A DNA stretch of 64,000 nucleotides from Elusimicrobiota bacterium. GTDB taxonomy: Bacteria; Elusimicrobiota; Elusimicrobia; F11. Positions 15,935-23,765 of the stretch are shown piece by piece. The stretch is from assembly GCA_022072025.1 (NCBI GenBank), contig JAJVIP010000011.1:1-64000 (forward strand). The letters are read 5' to 3'. The notes below the pieces were generated by a model. It saw only the letters and a program-made list of their open reading frames with translations, was not told the origin of the DNA and ran no database searches. A program made the translations under genes and the position numbers. Position 1 is the stretch's first letter. Each line of letters begins with the position of its first letter.

Positions 15935-18900
15935 TTGAGCTCTTCTTAAAAAAACGGGTTTTTACGAATTTGCTGACCCTCTTTATGGTCAGTTTGGGTT
16001 TTTATCAATTCCTCACAGTTCGAAAAGAAGCCTTCCCCAAAATCAGCATTGATTGGGTGAACATTTCAACCATTTATCCGGGCGCCGCACCTGAAGAAGT
16101 GGAGAAATTGGTCACGACTCCCATTGAAAAACAACTTAAAACGGTGGACGGGATTGACCGGGTGCAATCCTTTTCGCTGGAGAGCCGTTCCACCATCGCG
16201 GTCAAACTGCTGGAAGATTTATCGTTGTCAGAAAAAAACCGCGTCATCAACGATATCCAGCAAGCGGTGAACCGCGCCGAAGATATCCCCAAAGAAACGG
16301 AGGACCCCCTGGTTCAAGAACTCACGTTTGATGAACCTTTAATTACTCTTTCGGTGGCTGGAGGAACCATTGAAGACCGAGATATTTTTGCCGAAGAATT
16401 AACCGATGTTATTGAAGAGATTCCTGGTGTTTCCCGTGTTGACCAAGTGGGCGACCTCCCTCGTGAAATATGGGTTGAAGTCGACCAAAACGCCCTGCAC
16501 AAACAACGGCTAACCTTAGAAGAAGTCGCCAATGCGATTCGCCTGCACAACATGGACGCCTCCGCCGGCCTGGTCAAGATCGGAACCAAAGAGCTTTTTG
16601 TTCGCGTGATCGGAGCCGCCAAAACCGCCGCCGAGATTGGTGAGATGGTCATTCGCGGAAATGATGAATGGTCCACCTTAAAAGTGAAAGATGTGGGCCA
16701 AGTTACGGAACGCTTTGAAGAGGGGCGGACCCTCACAAAAACCAACGGGCTATCTTCCATCAACCTCCAAGTCAAAAAGGTTCGCACAGGCGACACCGTA
16801 AAGCTCTCCAAAGCAGTTCGAAAAGTCAAAACGGAGTTTGATTCAAAAGCCAAAGAAAAAAACTTGTCCCTTCTCATTTCTGACGATGTTTCATTTTTCA
16901 TAAACCGACGCTATTCGATCATGGTCAACAATATGATTCAAGGAGGCGTGCTCATCCTCATCGCGCTCTTTGTGTTCCTTGATTGGAGGTTGGCACTGGT
17001 CGCCGCGATTGGAGTGCCGATTTCTTTTGGGGCCGCTTTGTCCGTGGCCGTTCCGTTGGGATTCACCATCAACCTCATCTCCTTGCTCGCCTTCATTATT
17101 GTTTTGGGAATGTTGGATGACGATTCGGTGGTCGTGGCGGAAAACATTTATCGCCACATGGAAATGGGAAAGACGCCTCAACAGGCGGCTATTGACGGGA
17201 CCAAGGAAGTGGTGAGACCGGTATTGGCGGCTATTCTGGTGTCTTCCTGTGGGTTCCTGCCTTTCGCGATGACGTCAGGAATCATGGGAAAAATATTGTT
17301 TGTCATACCTGTTATCATCATCCTGTGTTTTTTATCCAGTTTGTTTGAAGCCTTTTTTATTCTTCCTTCCCATGTCGTGGACTTGATGCCGCTTGGAAAA
17401 CCCGTCCAAGAGTCAAGCGAGGGTCGATGGTATATGGCGGTTCTTAACACCTACAAACGCGTCATGTCGTGGGTCATGACCCATCGGGTTAAGTTTTTCT
17501 CTTTGGTGATTCTGTTTATTGTCCTGACCGGCGTGGTAGCCAAAATGCGCTTAAAATTTATCCTGTTCCCTGAAGGTCTCGTTGAACAATTTTTCATTAA
17601 CCTGGAGATGCCCACGGGAACTCACCTCAATGAAAGCGACCGCGTGTTTCAAAAAATTGAACAAGCCGTGATGCAATTGCCTCCCGAAGAATTCGATGTC
17701 ATGACCGGATTGATCGGTTTCAAGATGGCCGAGGACGGATCGTTTCGGTACGGAACCCAATATGCTCAAGCCCGTGTGTTTCTCACCCCGGTTGAAAAAA
17801 GGAAACGTAAATCAAAAGCCATTATTGAAGAGCTTCGTGAGAAAGTTGGTCTTCCGGAGGGGTCGGGAAAAATCACATTTGAGGAATTGCAAGCGGGCCC
17901 ACCCGTCGGAAAGGCGGTGGATGTTCGCGTTCGAGGAAGGGATCCGGACGTCATTGCGACCATTGTCGAGGAAATTAAAAAGGAATTAACCCAAATGACC
18001 GGCGTCAGTGATATTCGTGATTCTCGCGACGGCGGTAAAGACGAAGTTCGCCTCATTTTGGATGACCGAAAAGCCGGATTTGCGAACTTAACCGCCACAA
18101 ATGTGGGCCGCAATATTCTCTACGCTGTTGATGGAGGAGAGGTCAGCAAAATTCGCAGAGGAACGGAGGAAATAAAAATTAAAGTCAAACTCATTGAGGC
18201 CCAACGTTCCTCCAAGAAAGACCTGCTCCAGTTGGATATCCTGAACCCTCAAGGCCGCAACATCAAATTGGGGGCCGTGGCGTCAACCCACATCACGCCA
18301 GGCAAACCCTATATAGAGCACTACAAATTCCGTCCGGCGGTCCAAGTCACAGCCCAAGTCGATACAAAACTTATCACGTCCCAAGAGGCGAATAATCGCA
18401 TCGTTGAAAAATTCAAAGATCTTCCCAAACGCCATCCCGGATATGAATTGATTTATGGAGGAGAGGCGGAGGAAACGGCCAAATCTATGCGATCTTTGGG
18501 CCATGCCTTTTTTGTCGTTCTCGCGTTGGATTTTGTGATCTTGGCCACCTTGTTTGGTTCGTATGGCCAGCCATTGATCATTCTTCTTCTGACAGTTCCC
18601 ATTGGACTTGTGGGGGTTGTGTACGCGCTCATTTTGCACAACCAACCCGCTTCTTTTATGGCGATGCTGGGAGTGGTCTCGATGACAGGCGTCGTCATCA
18701 ACAATGCCATTGTGATTGTTAATTTCATCAATGAACATCGCAAAACGGGTCTGCCTCTTGAACAAGCCGTTATCGAAGCCGGGGCTCAACGTCTTCGCCC
18801 CATATGGGCCTCTTCTCTGACCACACTCTTGGGACTGTTCCCCACCGCTTACGGTTGGGGCGGATATGAACCCTTTGTAGCCCCCATGGCCCTTTCGTTG

Positions 18901-19050
18901 GCCTGGGGATTGGCCATTTCCATGCCCATGACACTCATCCTCATCCCCATGTCCTATGTGATTATGGACGACTTGTCGAAATACTTCGGAAACCTCTTCT
19001 CCGGCCCCAAGACAGCGTTACTCAATTTAATTCGCCGTATAACCCATTAG
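15931..19050 (+). CDS. RND-type efflux pump (AcrB/HAE-1-like superfamily)
   Basis: A 1039-residue inner-membrane pump with TM1 near residues 8-28, two large periplasmic porter/docking loops (about 35-330 and 550-850) and two bundles of helices. The TM4 proton-relay motif is GMLDDDSVVVAENIYRHME (near 395), retaining Asp residues in place of the usual VDDAIVVVENI. The C-terminal half has MTGVVINNAIVIVNFINEHR. It follows the TolC-like gene with a 4-bp overlap. The usual membrane fusion protein is not encoded next to it or elsewhere in this window, so the adaptor must lie elsewhere or be dispensed with. The substrate is not predictable. Confidence 0.9.
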   Translation: MIELFLKKRVFTNLLTLFMVSLGFYQFLTVRKEAFPKISIDWVNISTIYPGAAPEEVEKLVTTPIEKQLKTVDGIDRVQSFSLESRSTIAVKLLEDLSLSEKNRVINDIQQAVNRAEDIPKETEDPLVQELTFDEPLITLSVAGGTIEDRDIFAEELTDVIEEIPGVSRVDQVGDLPREIWVEVDQNALHKQRLTLEEVANAIRLHNMDASAGLVKIGTKELFVRVIGAAKTAAEIGEMVIRGNDEWSTLKVKDVGQVTERFEEGRTLTKTNGLSSINLQVKKVRTGDTVKLSKAVRKVKTEFDSKAKEKNLSLLISDDVSFFINRRYSIMVNNMIQGGVLILIALFVFLDWRLALVAAIGVPISFGAALSVAVPLGFTINLISLLAFIIVLGMLDDDSVVVAENIYRHMEMGKTPQQAAIDGTKEVVRPVLAAILVSSCGFLPFAMTSGIMGKILFVIPVIIILCFLSSLFEAFFILPSHVVDLMPLGKPVQESSEGRWYMAVLNTYKRVMSWVMTHRVKFFSLVILFIVLTGVVAKMRLKFILFPEGLVEQFFINLEMPTGTHLNESDRVFQKIEQAVMQLPPEEFDVMTGLIGFKMAEDGSFRYGTQYAQARVFLTPVEKRKRKSKAIIEELREKVGLPEGSGKITFEELQAGPPVGKAVDVRVRGRDPDVIATIVEEIKKELTQMTGVSDIRDSRDGGKDEVRLILDDRKAGFANLTATNVGRNILYAVDGGEVSKIRRGTEEIKIKVKLIEAQRSSKKDLLQLDILNPQGRNIKLGAVASTHITPGKPYIEHYKFRPAVQVTAQVDTKLITSQEANNRIVEKFKDLPKRHPGYELIYGGEAEETAKSMRSLGHAFFVVLALDFVILATLFGSYGQPLIILLLTVPIGLVGVVYALILHNQPASFMAMLGVVSMTGVVINNAIVIVNFINEHRKTGLPLEQAVIEAGAQRLRPIWASSLTTLLGLFPTAYGWGGYEPFVAPMALSLAWGLAISMPMTLILIPMSYVIMDDLSKYFGNLFSGPKTALLNLIRRITH

Positions 19051-19191
19051 TGTTCTCGTTTTGTTGCACCGACCCTTTGGCTCAGGTGTCTTGGTATACC
19101 CGAATCATGAAAGCCCAAGGGCGATCTTTGGTACCTTTTAGCGAACCTGAGGTTATTCCCATTTTCCACCTGAAGTTTCGTAAGCTGGCGT

Positions 19192-20556
19192 ATGGGTTTT
19201 TATAAATTTCAACTTTCACCGGAGCTGTTCAAATCGATCACCGAGTTGGGTTATGCCGAACCAACTCCGGTCCAGGCCAAAGTCATTCCGGAAGCGATGA
19301 AGGGGCACGACATTCAAGCCTGCGCGCAAACGGGAACCGGTAAAACCTGCGCTTTCGCCATTCCGATCATTGAGAAATTGCTTAAGCAACCGCGGGCTCA
19401 ACGCCCGAAGGCCTTAATTGTGACCCCGACGCGAGAATTGGCCGCTCAAGTGGTTTCTGTGGTGGGCGACTTGGCCAAACACACCCGTATTAAAACAGCT
19501 TTACTATTGGGCGGGGCCAATTTCAATCAACAAGTGCGCCAGTTGCGCGCCGGCGCGGAAGTGGTGGTGGCCACCCCCGGACGGTTGCTGGACCATGTGA
19601 AACAAGGGACCCTATCGCTGCGCGAAGTTCATACCTTCATTCTTGATGAAGCCGACCGTATGCTCGACATGGGTTTTTTGCCTGCTATTCGCAACATCGT
19701 GGCCACACTTCCCTCGCAACGCCAAACCATGCTTTTCTCCGCGACCTATTCCAATGAGATTCAAAAACTCATCAAACAATTTCTCAAGAACCCGGTTGTG
19801 GTGGAACTGGCCCGCTCCCAACCTTCTCAGAATGTGACCCAAATGGCTTATCCTGTCGCCCGGGCGCAGAAAGTGGCTTTGTTACAAGCCATTTTAGAAC
19901 TCGGAAATATGACTTCCGCCCTCGTCTTTACGCGCACCAAACATGGCGCGAGCCGCCTGGCTGAAACCCTCCATCGTCTCGGCAAATCCGTCACGGTCAT
20001 TCATGGAAACCGCAGTCAAAGCCAGCGCCAACAGGCGCTTTTGGGATTTAAAGAGAAACGGTTCCAGATTTTGGTTGCGACGGACATTGCCGCGCGTGGA
20101 ATTGATGTGAAAGACATCAGTCATGTCATCAATTTCGATGTTCCTGTGTCTCCCGAAGATTATGTTCACCGCATCGGCCGAACCGGCCGCGCTCAAGCGG
20201 TGGGTGAGGCTTTTACGTTGGTGTCGCCGGAAGAAATGAGCCAACTGAAAGGCATTGAACGTTTGATTGGAAAACCCATCCCACGCGGTGTGATTCCTGA
20301 TTTCCCTTACCAAACTCAACCCAAGGTTTTTGAACAAAACAATCAATCACACAAACCCTTTGGTCAACCTCATCAAGGAGGACGTCCACACAATGGTGGA
20401 CGCCCCCCTCAACAACGCCATCCCCATCGGGGAGGTCGCCCTCATCAGGGAGGCCGTCCTCAAAATGGCCGTCCTTCTTTCGGTCGTCGTCATCAAGGCG
20501 GTCACTCTCAGGGACACGACGCCTCCTCCAATCGTCCTCCTCACCATCGCCATTAG
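19192..20556 (+). CDS. rhlE: DEAD-box RNA helicase RhlE
   Basis: The 454-residue helicase shows the Q motif (FQLSPELFKSI..GYAEPTPVQ, residues 6-28), motif I AQTGTGKT (45-52), PTRELA, TPGR, DEAD (152-155), SAT, and motif VI HRIGRTGRA near 335. The C-terminal 70 residues are a basic tail rich in His-Gly-Gly-Arg-Pro repeats, typical of RhlE RNA-binding extensions. It acts in ribosome assembly and cold-associated RNA remodelling. The 140-bp upstream leader contains short self-complementary blocks (CTCAGGT at 19081 against ACCTGAG at 19145, and GCCCAAGGGC at 19113). It could be a structured, possibly cold-regulated 5' UTR, but this is weak. Confidence 0.92.
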   Translation: MGFYKFQLSPELFKSITELGYAEPTPVQAKVIPEAMKGHDIQACAQTGTGKTCAFAIPIIEKLLKQPRAQRPKALIVTPTRELAAQVVSVVGDLAKHTRIKTALLLGGANFNQQVRQLRAGAEVVVATPGRLLDHVKQGTLSLREVHTFILDEADRMLDMGFLPAIRNIVATLPSQRQTMLFSATYSNEIQKLIKQFLKNPVVVELARSQPSQNVTQMAYPVARAQKVALLQAILELGNMTSALVFTRTKHGASRLAETLHRLGKSVTVIHGNRSQSQRQQALLGFKEKRFQILVATDIAARGIDVKDISHVINFDVPVSPEDYVHRIGRTGRAQAVGEAFTLVSPEEMSQLKGIERLIGKPIPRGVIPDFPYQTQPKVFEQNNQSHKPFGQPHQGGRPHNGGRPPQQRHPHRGGRPHQGGRPQNGRPSFGRRHQGGHSQGHDASSNRPPHHRH

Positions 20557-20613
20557 CCCGAAGAATTCAGTTGAACGACCGTTATCGTCTATCAACAGTG
20601 AATATTTCAGTGC

Positions 20614-20750
20614 CGTCATCCCGGCATGCTTTCTGGCCGGGATCCAGGTTTTCTTCATGGGGAAAACCTGGGCCCCGGCCAAAAGATTGCCGGGGCGACA
20701 TCGTCTTGTGCAGTACCTTTAGGTACGATTCAACTGAATCATTCCGGTTA
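20614..20750. repeat. Palindromic repeat family A, copy 2, with flank module
   Basis: The core 20614-20698 has arms CGTCATCCCGGCATG...GGCCGGGATCCAGG and CCTGGGCCCCGGCC...TTGCCGGGGCGAC around a short loop. An attached module (20702-20750; CGTCTTGTGCAGTACC to ATTCCGGTTA) recurs inverted at 30121-30171. Outer flanks also match: ATTCAGTTGA at 20565-20574 is inverted as TCAACTGAAT at 20730-20739. The stretch 20557-20820 holds no gene. Confidence 0.88.
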
Positions 20751-20820
20751 GCCCAGATTGTTTTGCGGGTATTGGCACCAAGGAACAGCAAGTTATAAAT
20801 TCCTACTCGTGGGGAATAAA

Positions 20821-21990
20821 ATGTTGATCCGCTTACTTTTAAGTGTCCTGCTCATACAATGCTCGCGGATATCTACACAGGCCAAATCAAACCCATATAA
20901 TATTGATGACCCCATAGATGAAACTCTCCAGAGCGGGTTTCGTGAGCTTTACAATCTCAATTTTGAATCAGCGAAAGAAATTCTCACCCCTCTCACAACC
21001 TTTCGAAATAAGCACGCGCTGGTCGATTTTTCTTTGGCCACCGTGGCCTGGTGGGAGAATTCTGTCAATGTCATGGAAAATGACGAACAAGCCAGTCAAA
21101 TATTTTTAATGGCGGCGGAGATATCAGAAAAAGGGTCACTCGCGAGAATTAAGCAGGGAGATGAGACCGGTGAAGCGCACATGGCCTTGGGCAGCCTGTA
21201 TGCCCTCTTGGCCCGGTGGGACGCCGCCAATCGCAAATGGCTTTCGGTTTTCACCAACGAAAAAAAAGCGCGTTACTATTTGACGAAAGCGCTCTCGCTG
21301 AACCCCAAAGCAACCGATGCCTACATGGCCCTGGGGATATTCGACTACACCTTGGCCACTCTTCCCAAAGTAGTGCGATATCTGTCCACCTCAAGTGCTG
21401 GCGGAAACAAACAAAAAGGGATTCAAGAGTTGACGCTGGCCGCGGAGAGGGGAGTGTATTTACGCCTGCCCGCCATCTTCTTTCTGGCCAACATTTACAC
21501 CAATCAACTCAACCAGCCGGAAAAATCAATCGAATTGCTTTCCAATTTAAGAAAAGAATTTCCAAACAGCCCTTTCGTCGATTTGATGATGTTCATTGCC
21601 CTCTACAACCAAGACTGTCCCGTGGAGATATCCGTTGAAGCGGAAGATTATGAATATCGCGTTGAAAGCGGTGTCTATCGGCCGGAGTTTAGAATCCAAT
21701 CACGATTCTTTAATGGCTTGGTGAAATTCAAAAGAAAAGAGTGGCTAGGGGCTGTCCGGGAATTCAATTTGGCCACAGCTGCCTATGCCCCTCAGAGTCC
21801 CTTTTACATATGGTCCCTTCTCTACACAGGATATGCATTGGACGCGCTGGGAAAAAGGCAAGAGGCCTTGGATTGCTATCGGCTGGTTCTCAAGGAGCGC
21901 GCGCGGTGGCAGTCCCATGACCTGGCTGAAAAAAGAATCAAAAAGCCGTTCTCTCCCGCAGACTCCGAAATGAAAACCCTCTTGCTCTAA
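20821..21990 (+). CDS. TPR-repeat lipoprotein/secreted protein
   Basis: The 389-residue product has a short lipoprotein-like signal (MLIRLLLSVLLIQC; Cys14) and then helical repeats. TPR-like units can be seen around residues 40-75, 110-135, 150-185 (ARYYLTKALSLNPKATDAYMALGIF), 215-250 and 300-375 (LGAVREFNLATAAYAPQSPF, then ALDALGKRQEALDCYRLVL). The frame is open from 20758, but the ATG at 20821 has GGGGAA just upstream and gives the signal sequence. TPR proteins scaffold complexes; the partner is unknown. It converges, 2 bp apart, with the exonuclease III gene, with no terminator visible between them. Confidence 0.75.
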   Translation: MLIRLLLSVLLIQCSRISTQAKSNPYNIDDPIDETLQSGFRELYNLNFESAKEILTPLTTFRNKHALVDFSLATVAWWENSVNVMENDEQASQIFLMAAEISEKGSLARIKQGDETGEAHMALGSLYALLARWDAANRKWLSVFTNEKKARYYLTKALSLNPKATDAYMALGIFDYTLATLPKVVRYLSTSSAGGNKQKGIQELTLAAERGVYLRLPAIFFLANIYTNQLNQPEKSIELLSNLRKEFPNSPFVDLMMFIALYNQDCPVEISVEAEDYEYRVESGVYRPEFRIQSRFFNGLVKFKRKEWLGAVREFNLATAAYAPQSPFYIWSLLYTGYALDALGKRQEALDCYRLVLKERARWQSHDLAEKRIKKPFSPADSEMKTLLL

Positions 21991-21992
21991 AT

Positions 21993-22766
21993 TTAAGGCA
22001 GCTTAAATTCCGCCCAGACCACGGTGTGGTCGGAGGGCGTGGGAGCTTGGCGGGGAGCCAAGTCAACTTCGACTTGGGTACATCGGTTGGCCAAAGGAGC
22101 GGTGGCCAAAATATGGTCAATACGCCAGCCGCGGTTGTTGGCAAACGAATTCCCAAAAAAATCCCAAAACGTATATTGAACACGATCGGGGTAGAGTTTT
22201 CGGAATACATCCACAAACCCCCAACTCACTGTGTTCTTGTACGCTTCTTGGGCCAGTTCGTGATAACAAACATGTTTTTTGTGCCGTTCAGGATGATGAA
22301 CGTCCAAAGGGCTGGGCGCAACATTGAGATCTCCGAGCCAAAGGGCCGGCTTGGAGGGATTCAACCGATCTTCAAATACCTTCCTCAACTGTTGAAACCA
22401 GGTGAGCTTGTATTGGTATTTGGGAGAGTCGATCAAATAACCCTGGGGAATATACGTGTTAAAAATTGGAATTCCATAAATGACCGTCTGGATGATTCGG
22501 AAATCTTCCGAATCAGGACCTTCTTTCAAACCATAAACCACTTTTGAAGGTTTTTCTTTGGAGAGCGTGGCCACCCCATTGTAGGCTTTCATTCCGCGGA
22601 ACGTGACGTGATACCCCAGGTTCTGCAGCGGATCCAAGGGGAAAAGTTTGTCTTCGACTTTGGTTTCCTGTAAACACATCACATCGGGCTGATTTTTTGT
22701 GATCCATTCCGTGACAATGGGCAAACGCTTGCGAATGGAGTTCACGTTAAAGGTCGCAATCTTCAT
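21993..22766 (-). CDS. xth: Exodeoxyribonuclease III
   Basis: The 257-residue AP endonuclease/3'-5' exonuclease of base-excision repair shows MKIATFNVNSIRKRLP at the start, LQETK with the metal-binding Glu (about residue 34), WLGDLNVAP (DxN), FANNRGWRIDHIL and the closing PTPSDHTVVWAEF with the catalytic SDH. All active-site elements of the ExoIII/EEP fold are present and the length is normal. The frame extends eight residues upstream to 22790, but the ATG at 22766 matches the family start. Divergent from the FKBP gene, whose start is about 90 bp away. Confidence 0.93.
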   Translation of the reverse strand: MKIATFNVNSIRKRLPIVTEWITKNQPDVMCLQETKVEDKLFPLDPLQNLGYHVTFRGMKAYNGVATLSKEKPSKVVYGLKEGPDSEDFRIIQTVIYGIPIFNTYIPQGYLIDSPKYQYKLTWFQQLRKVFEDRLNPSKPALWLGDLNVAPSPLDVHHPERHKKHVCYHELAQEAYKNTVSWGFVDVFRKLYPDRVQYTFWDFFGNSFANNRGWRIDHILATAPLANRCTQVEVDLAPRQAPTPSDHTVVWAEFKLP

Positions 22767-22858
22767 GACATTCATCTTGTCATTAATCATTCAACAACTT
22801 CAACATTGACGTCAGGCTCCTAAAAGATCACACTGCGAAAAAATAAAGGAGACCCCCC

Positions 22859-23419
22859 ATGAACGCCTCATCCCGTCCTCAAAACTTTTGCTCACTCTGG
22901 CTCGTTTTGTCCGTCGTCTTTCTATCGATGGGCTGTCAAAACAACAAAGTGGTGGAAAATGGAAAATTGGTAAAAATGAATTACACCCTCACTGTTGATG
23001 GAGCGGTCGTTGACTCTTCCGTCAATAAAACACCGTTGGAATTCGTTCATGGGGGCGGACAAATAATTCCTGGTTTGGAAGAACAGATTGTGGGACTGAA
23101 AGTGGGAGAAAAAAAACACATAACTCTTGCTCCTGAAAATGGATATGGCGCGATCAATCCCAAAGCGCAACAAAAAGTGCCCAAAAAAGCTTTTGGCGAT
23201 GTGAGCCAACTGAAAGTTGGCATGACTGTGAACGGACAAAATGGCGGACGTCCTGTTCAAGCCAAAGTGGTATCCATCGGCTCAAAAGACATCACCTTGG
23301 ATTTCAACCACCCCTTGGCCGGTAAAACCTTGGATTTTGATATTGAAATCATGGCCATAGAGAAGGCCTCGACGCCACCAACGGTTCCCCAAACAGCAGA
23401 ACCCGAAAAGAAGAGATAA
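22859..23419 (+). CDS. SlyD-like FKBP peptidyl-prolyl isomerase lipoprotein
   Basis: The 186-residue protein has a lipobox LSMGC (Cys26), so it is probably membrane-anchored in the periplasm. The FKBP domain begins KLVKMNYTLTVDGAVVDSS and continues PLEFVHGGGQIIPGLEEQIVGL. An insert-in-flap domain (about 90-150; AINPKAQQKVPKKAFGD, then VGMTVNGQNGG) interrupts the FKBP fold as in SlyD, and DFNHPLAGKTLDFDIEI closes it. This makes it a prolyl isomerase/chaperone of the SlyD type that lacks the His-rich metal tail. A strong AAAGGAG lies 8 bp upstream of the ATG. A TTGACG at 22806 may be part of its promoter. Confidence 0.9.
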   Translation: MNASSRPQNFCSLWLVLSVVFLSMGCQNNKVVENGKLVKMNYTLTVDGAVVDSSVNKTPLEFVHGGGQIIPGLEEQIVGLKVGEKKHITLAPENGYGAINPKAQQKVPKKAFGDVSQLKVGMTVNGQNGGRPVQAKVVSIGSKDITLDFNHPLAGKTLDFDIEIMAIEKASTPPTVPQTAEPEKKR

Positions 23420-23505
23420 ACAGGCTGATGGTTCAATAGGAAATTATTTTGGCTTTCCTGTTGCATATTCCCTCAGAGAGACCCATATTCTTAGGGAGTG
23501 AAACC

Positions 23506-23664
23506 ATGAAAAACTTAATATTCATATTGATAACAATGGCTGTATTAGTCGGATGCTCCAAAGATGGGTCCAAGTCGCGTGTACTGGAAGGGGGTAGCAT
23601 CAGCAACACAGGTGAACCGACTCCTACCGACGCCAATTTTCCTGAACTGGGCCCCAAACCCTAA
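23506..23664 (+). CDS. Very small lipoprotein
   Basis: A 52-residue open frame with a clear lipoprotein signal, MKNLIFILITMAVLVGC (Cys17). A short hydrophilic tail follows, rich in Ser, Gly, Thr and Pro and ending ELGPKP. AGGGAGTG lies just before the ATG and a strong intrinsic terminator begins 22 bp after the stop; together these make a real gene likely despite its size. It lies 86 bp after the FKBP lipoprotein and may share its transcript. Small lipoproteins of this kind have no predictable function. Confidence 0.65.
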   Translation: MKNLIFILITMAVLVGCSKDGSKSRVLEGGSISNTGEPTPTDANFPELGPKP

Positions 23665-23685
23665 CAAACCCAGAGTCCCACGCGC

Positions 23686-23725
23686 GCCGTGATGGATCCC
23701 AACCTCCATCACGGCTTTATTTTTT
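23686..23725 (+). terminator. Intrinsic terminator
   Basis: A perfect 11-bp stem, GCCGTGATGGA (23686-23696) with TCCATCACGGC (23705-23715), has an 8-base loop and is followed by TTTATTTTTT. It ends the FKBP/small-lipoprotein transcription unit; beyond it the convergent GT39 gene ends. Confidence 0.93.
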
Positions 23726-23765
23726 CAAGTTGTCCGAGGGATGAATGAGAAACCAGCTCTGGACT

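Noticed and set aside
19051-19191. Structured cold-shock leader of rhlE
   Set aside because: Short self-complementary blocks exist, but they do not combine into a convincing long helix and no strand asymmetry or known motif supports a regulatory RNA; it is mentioned only in the gene entry.
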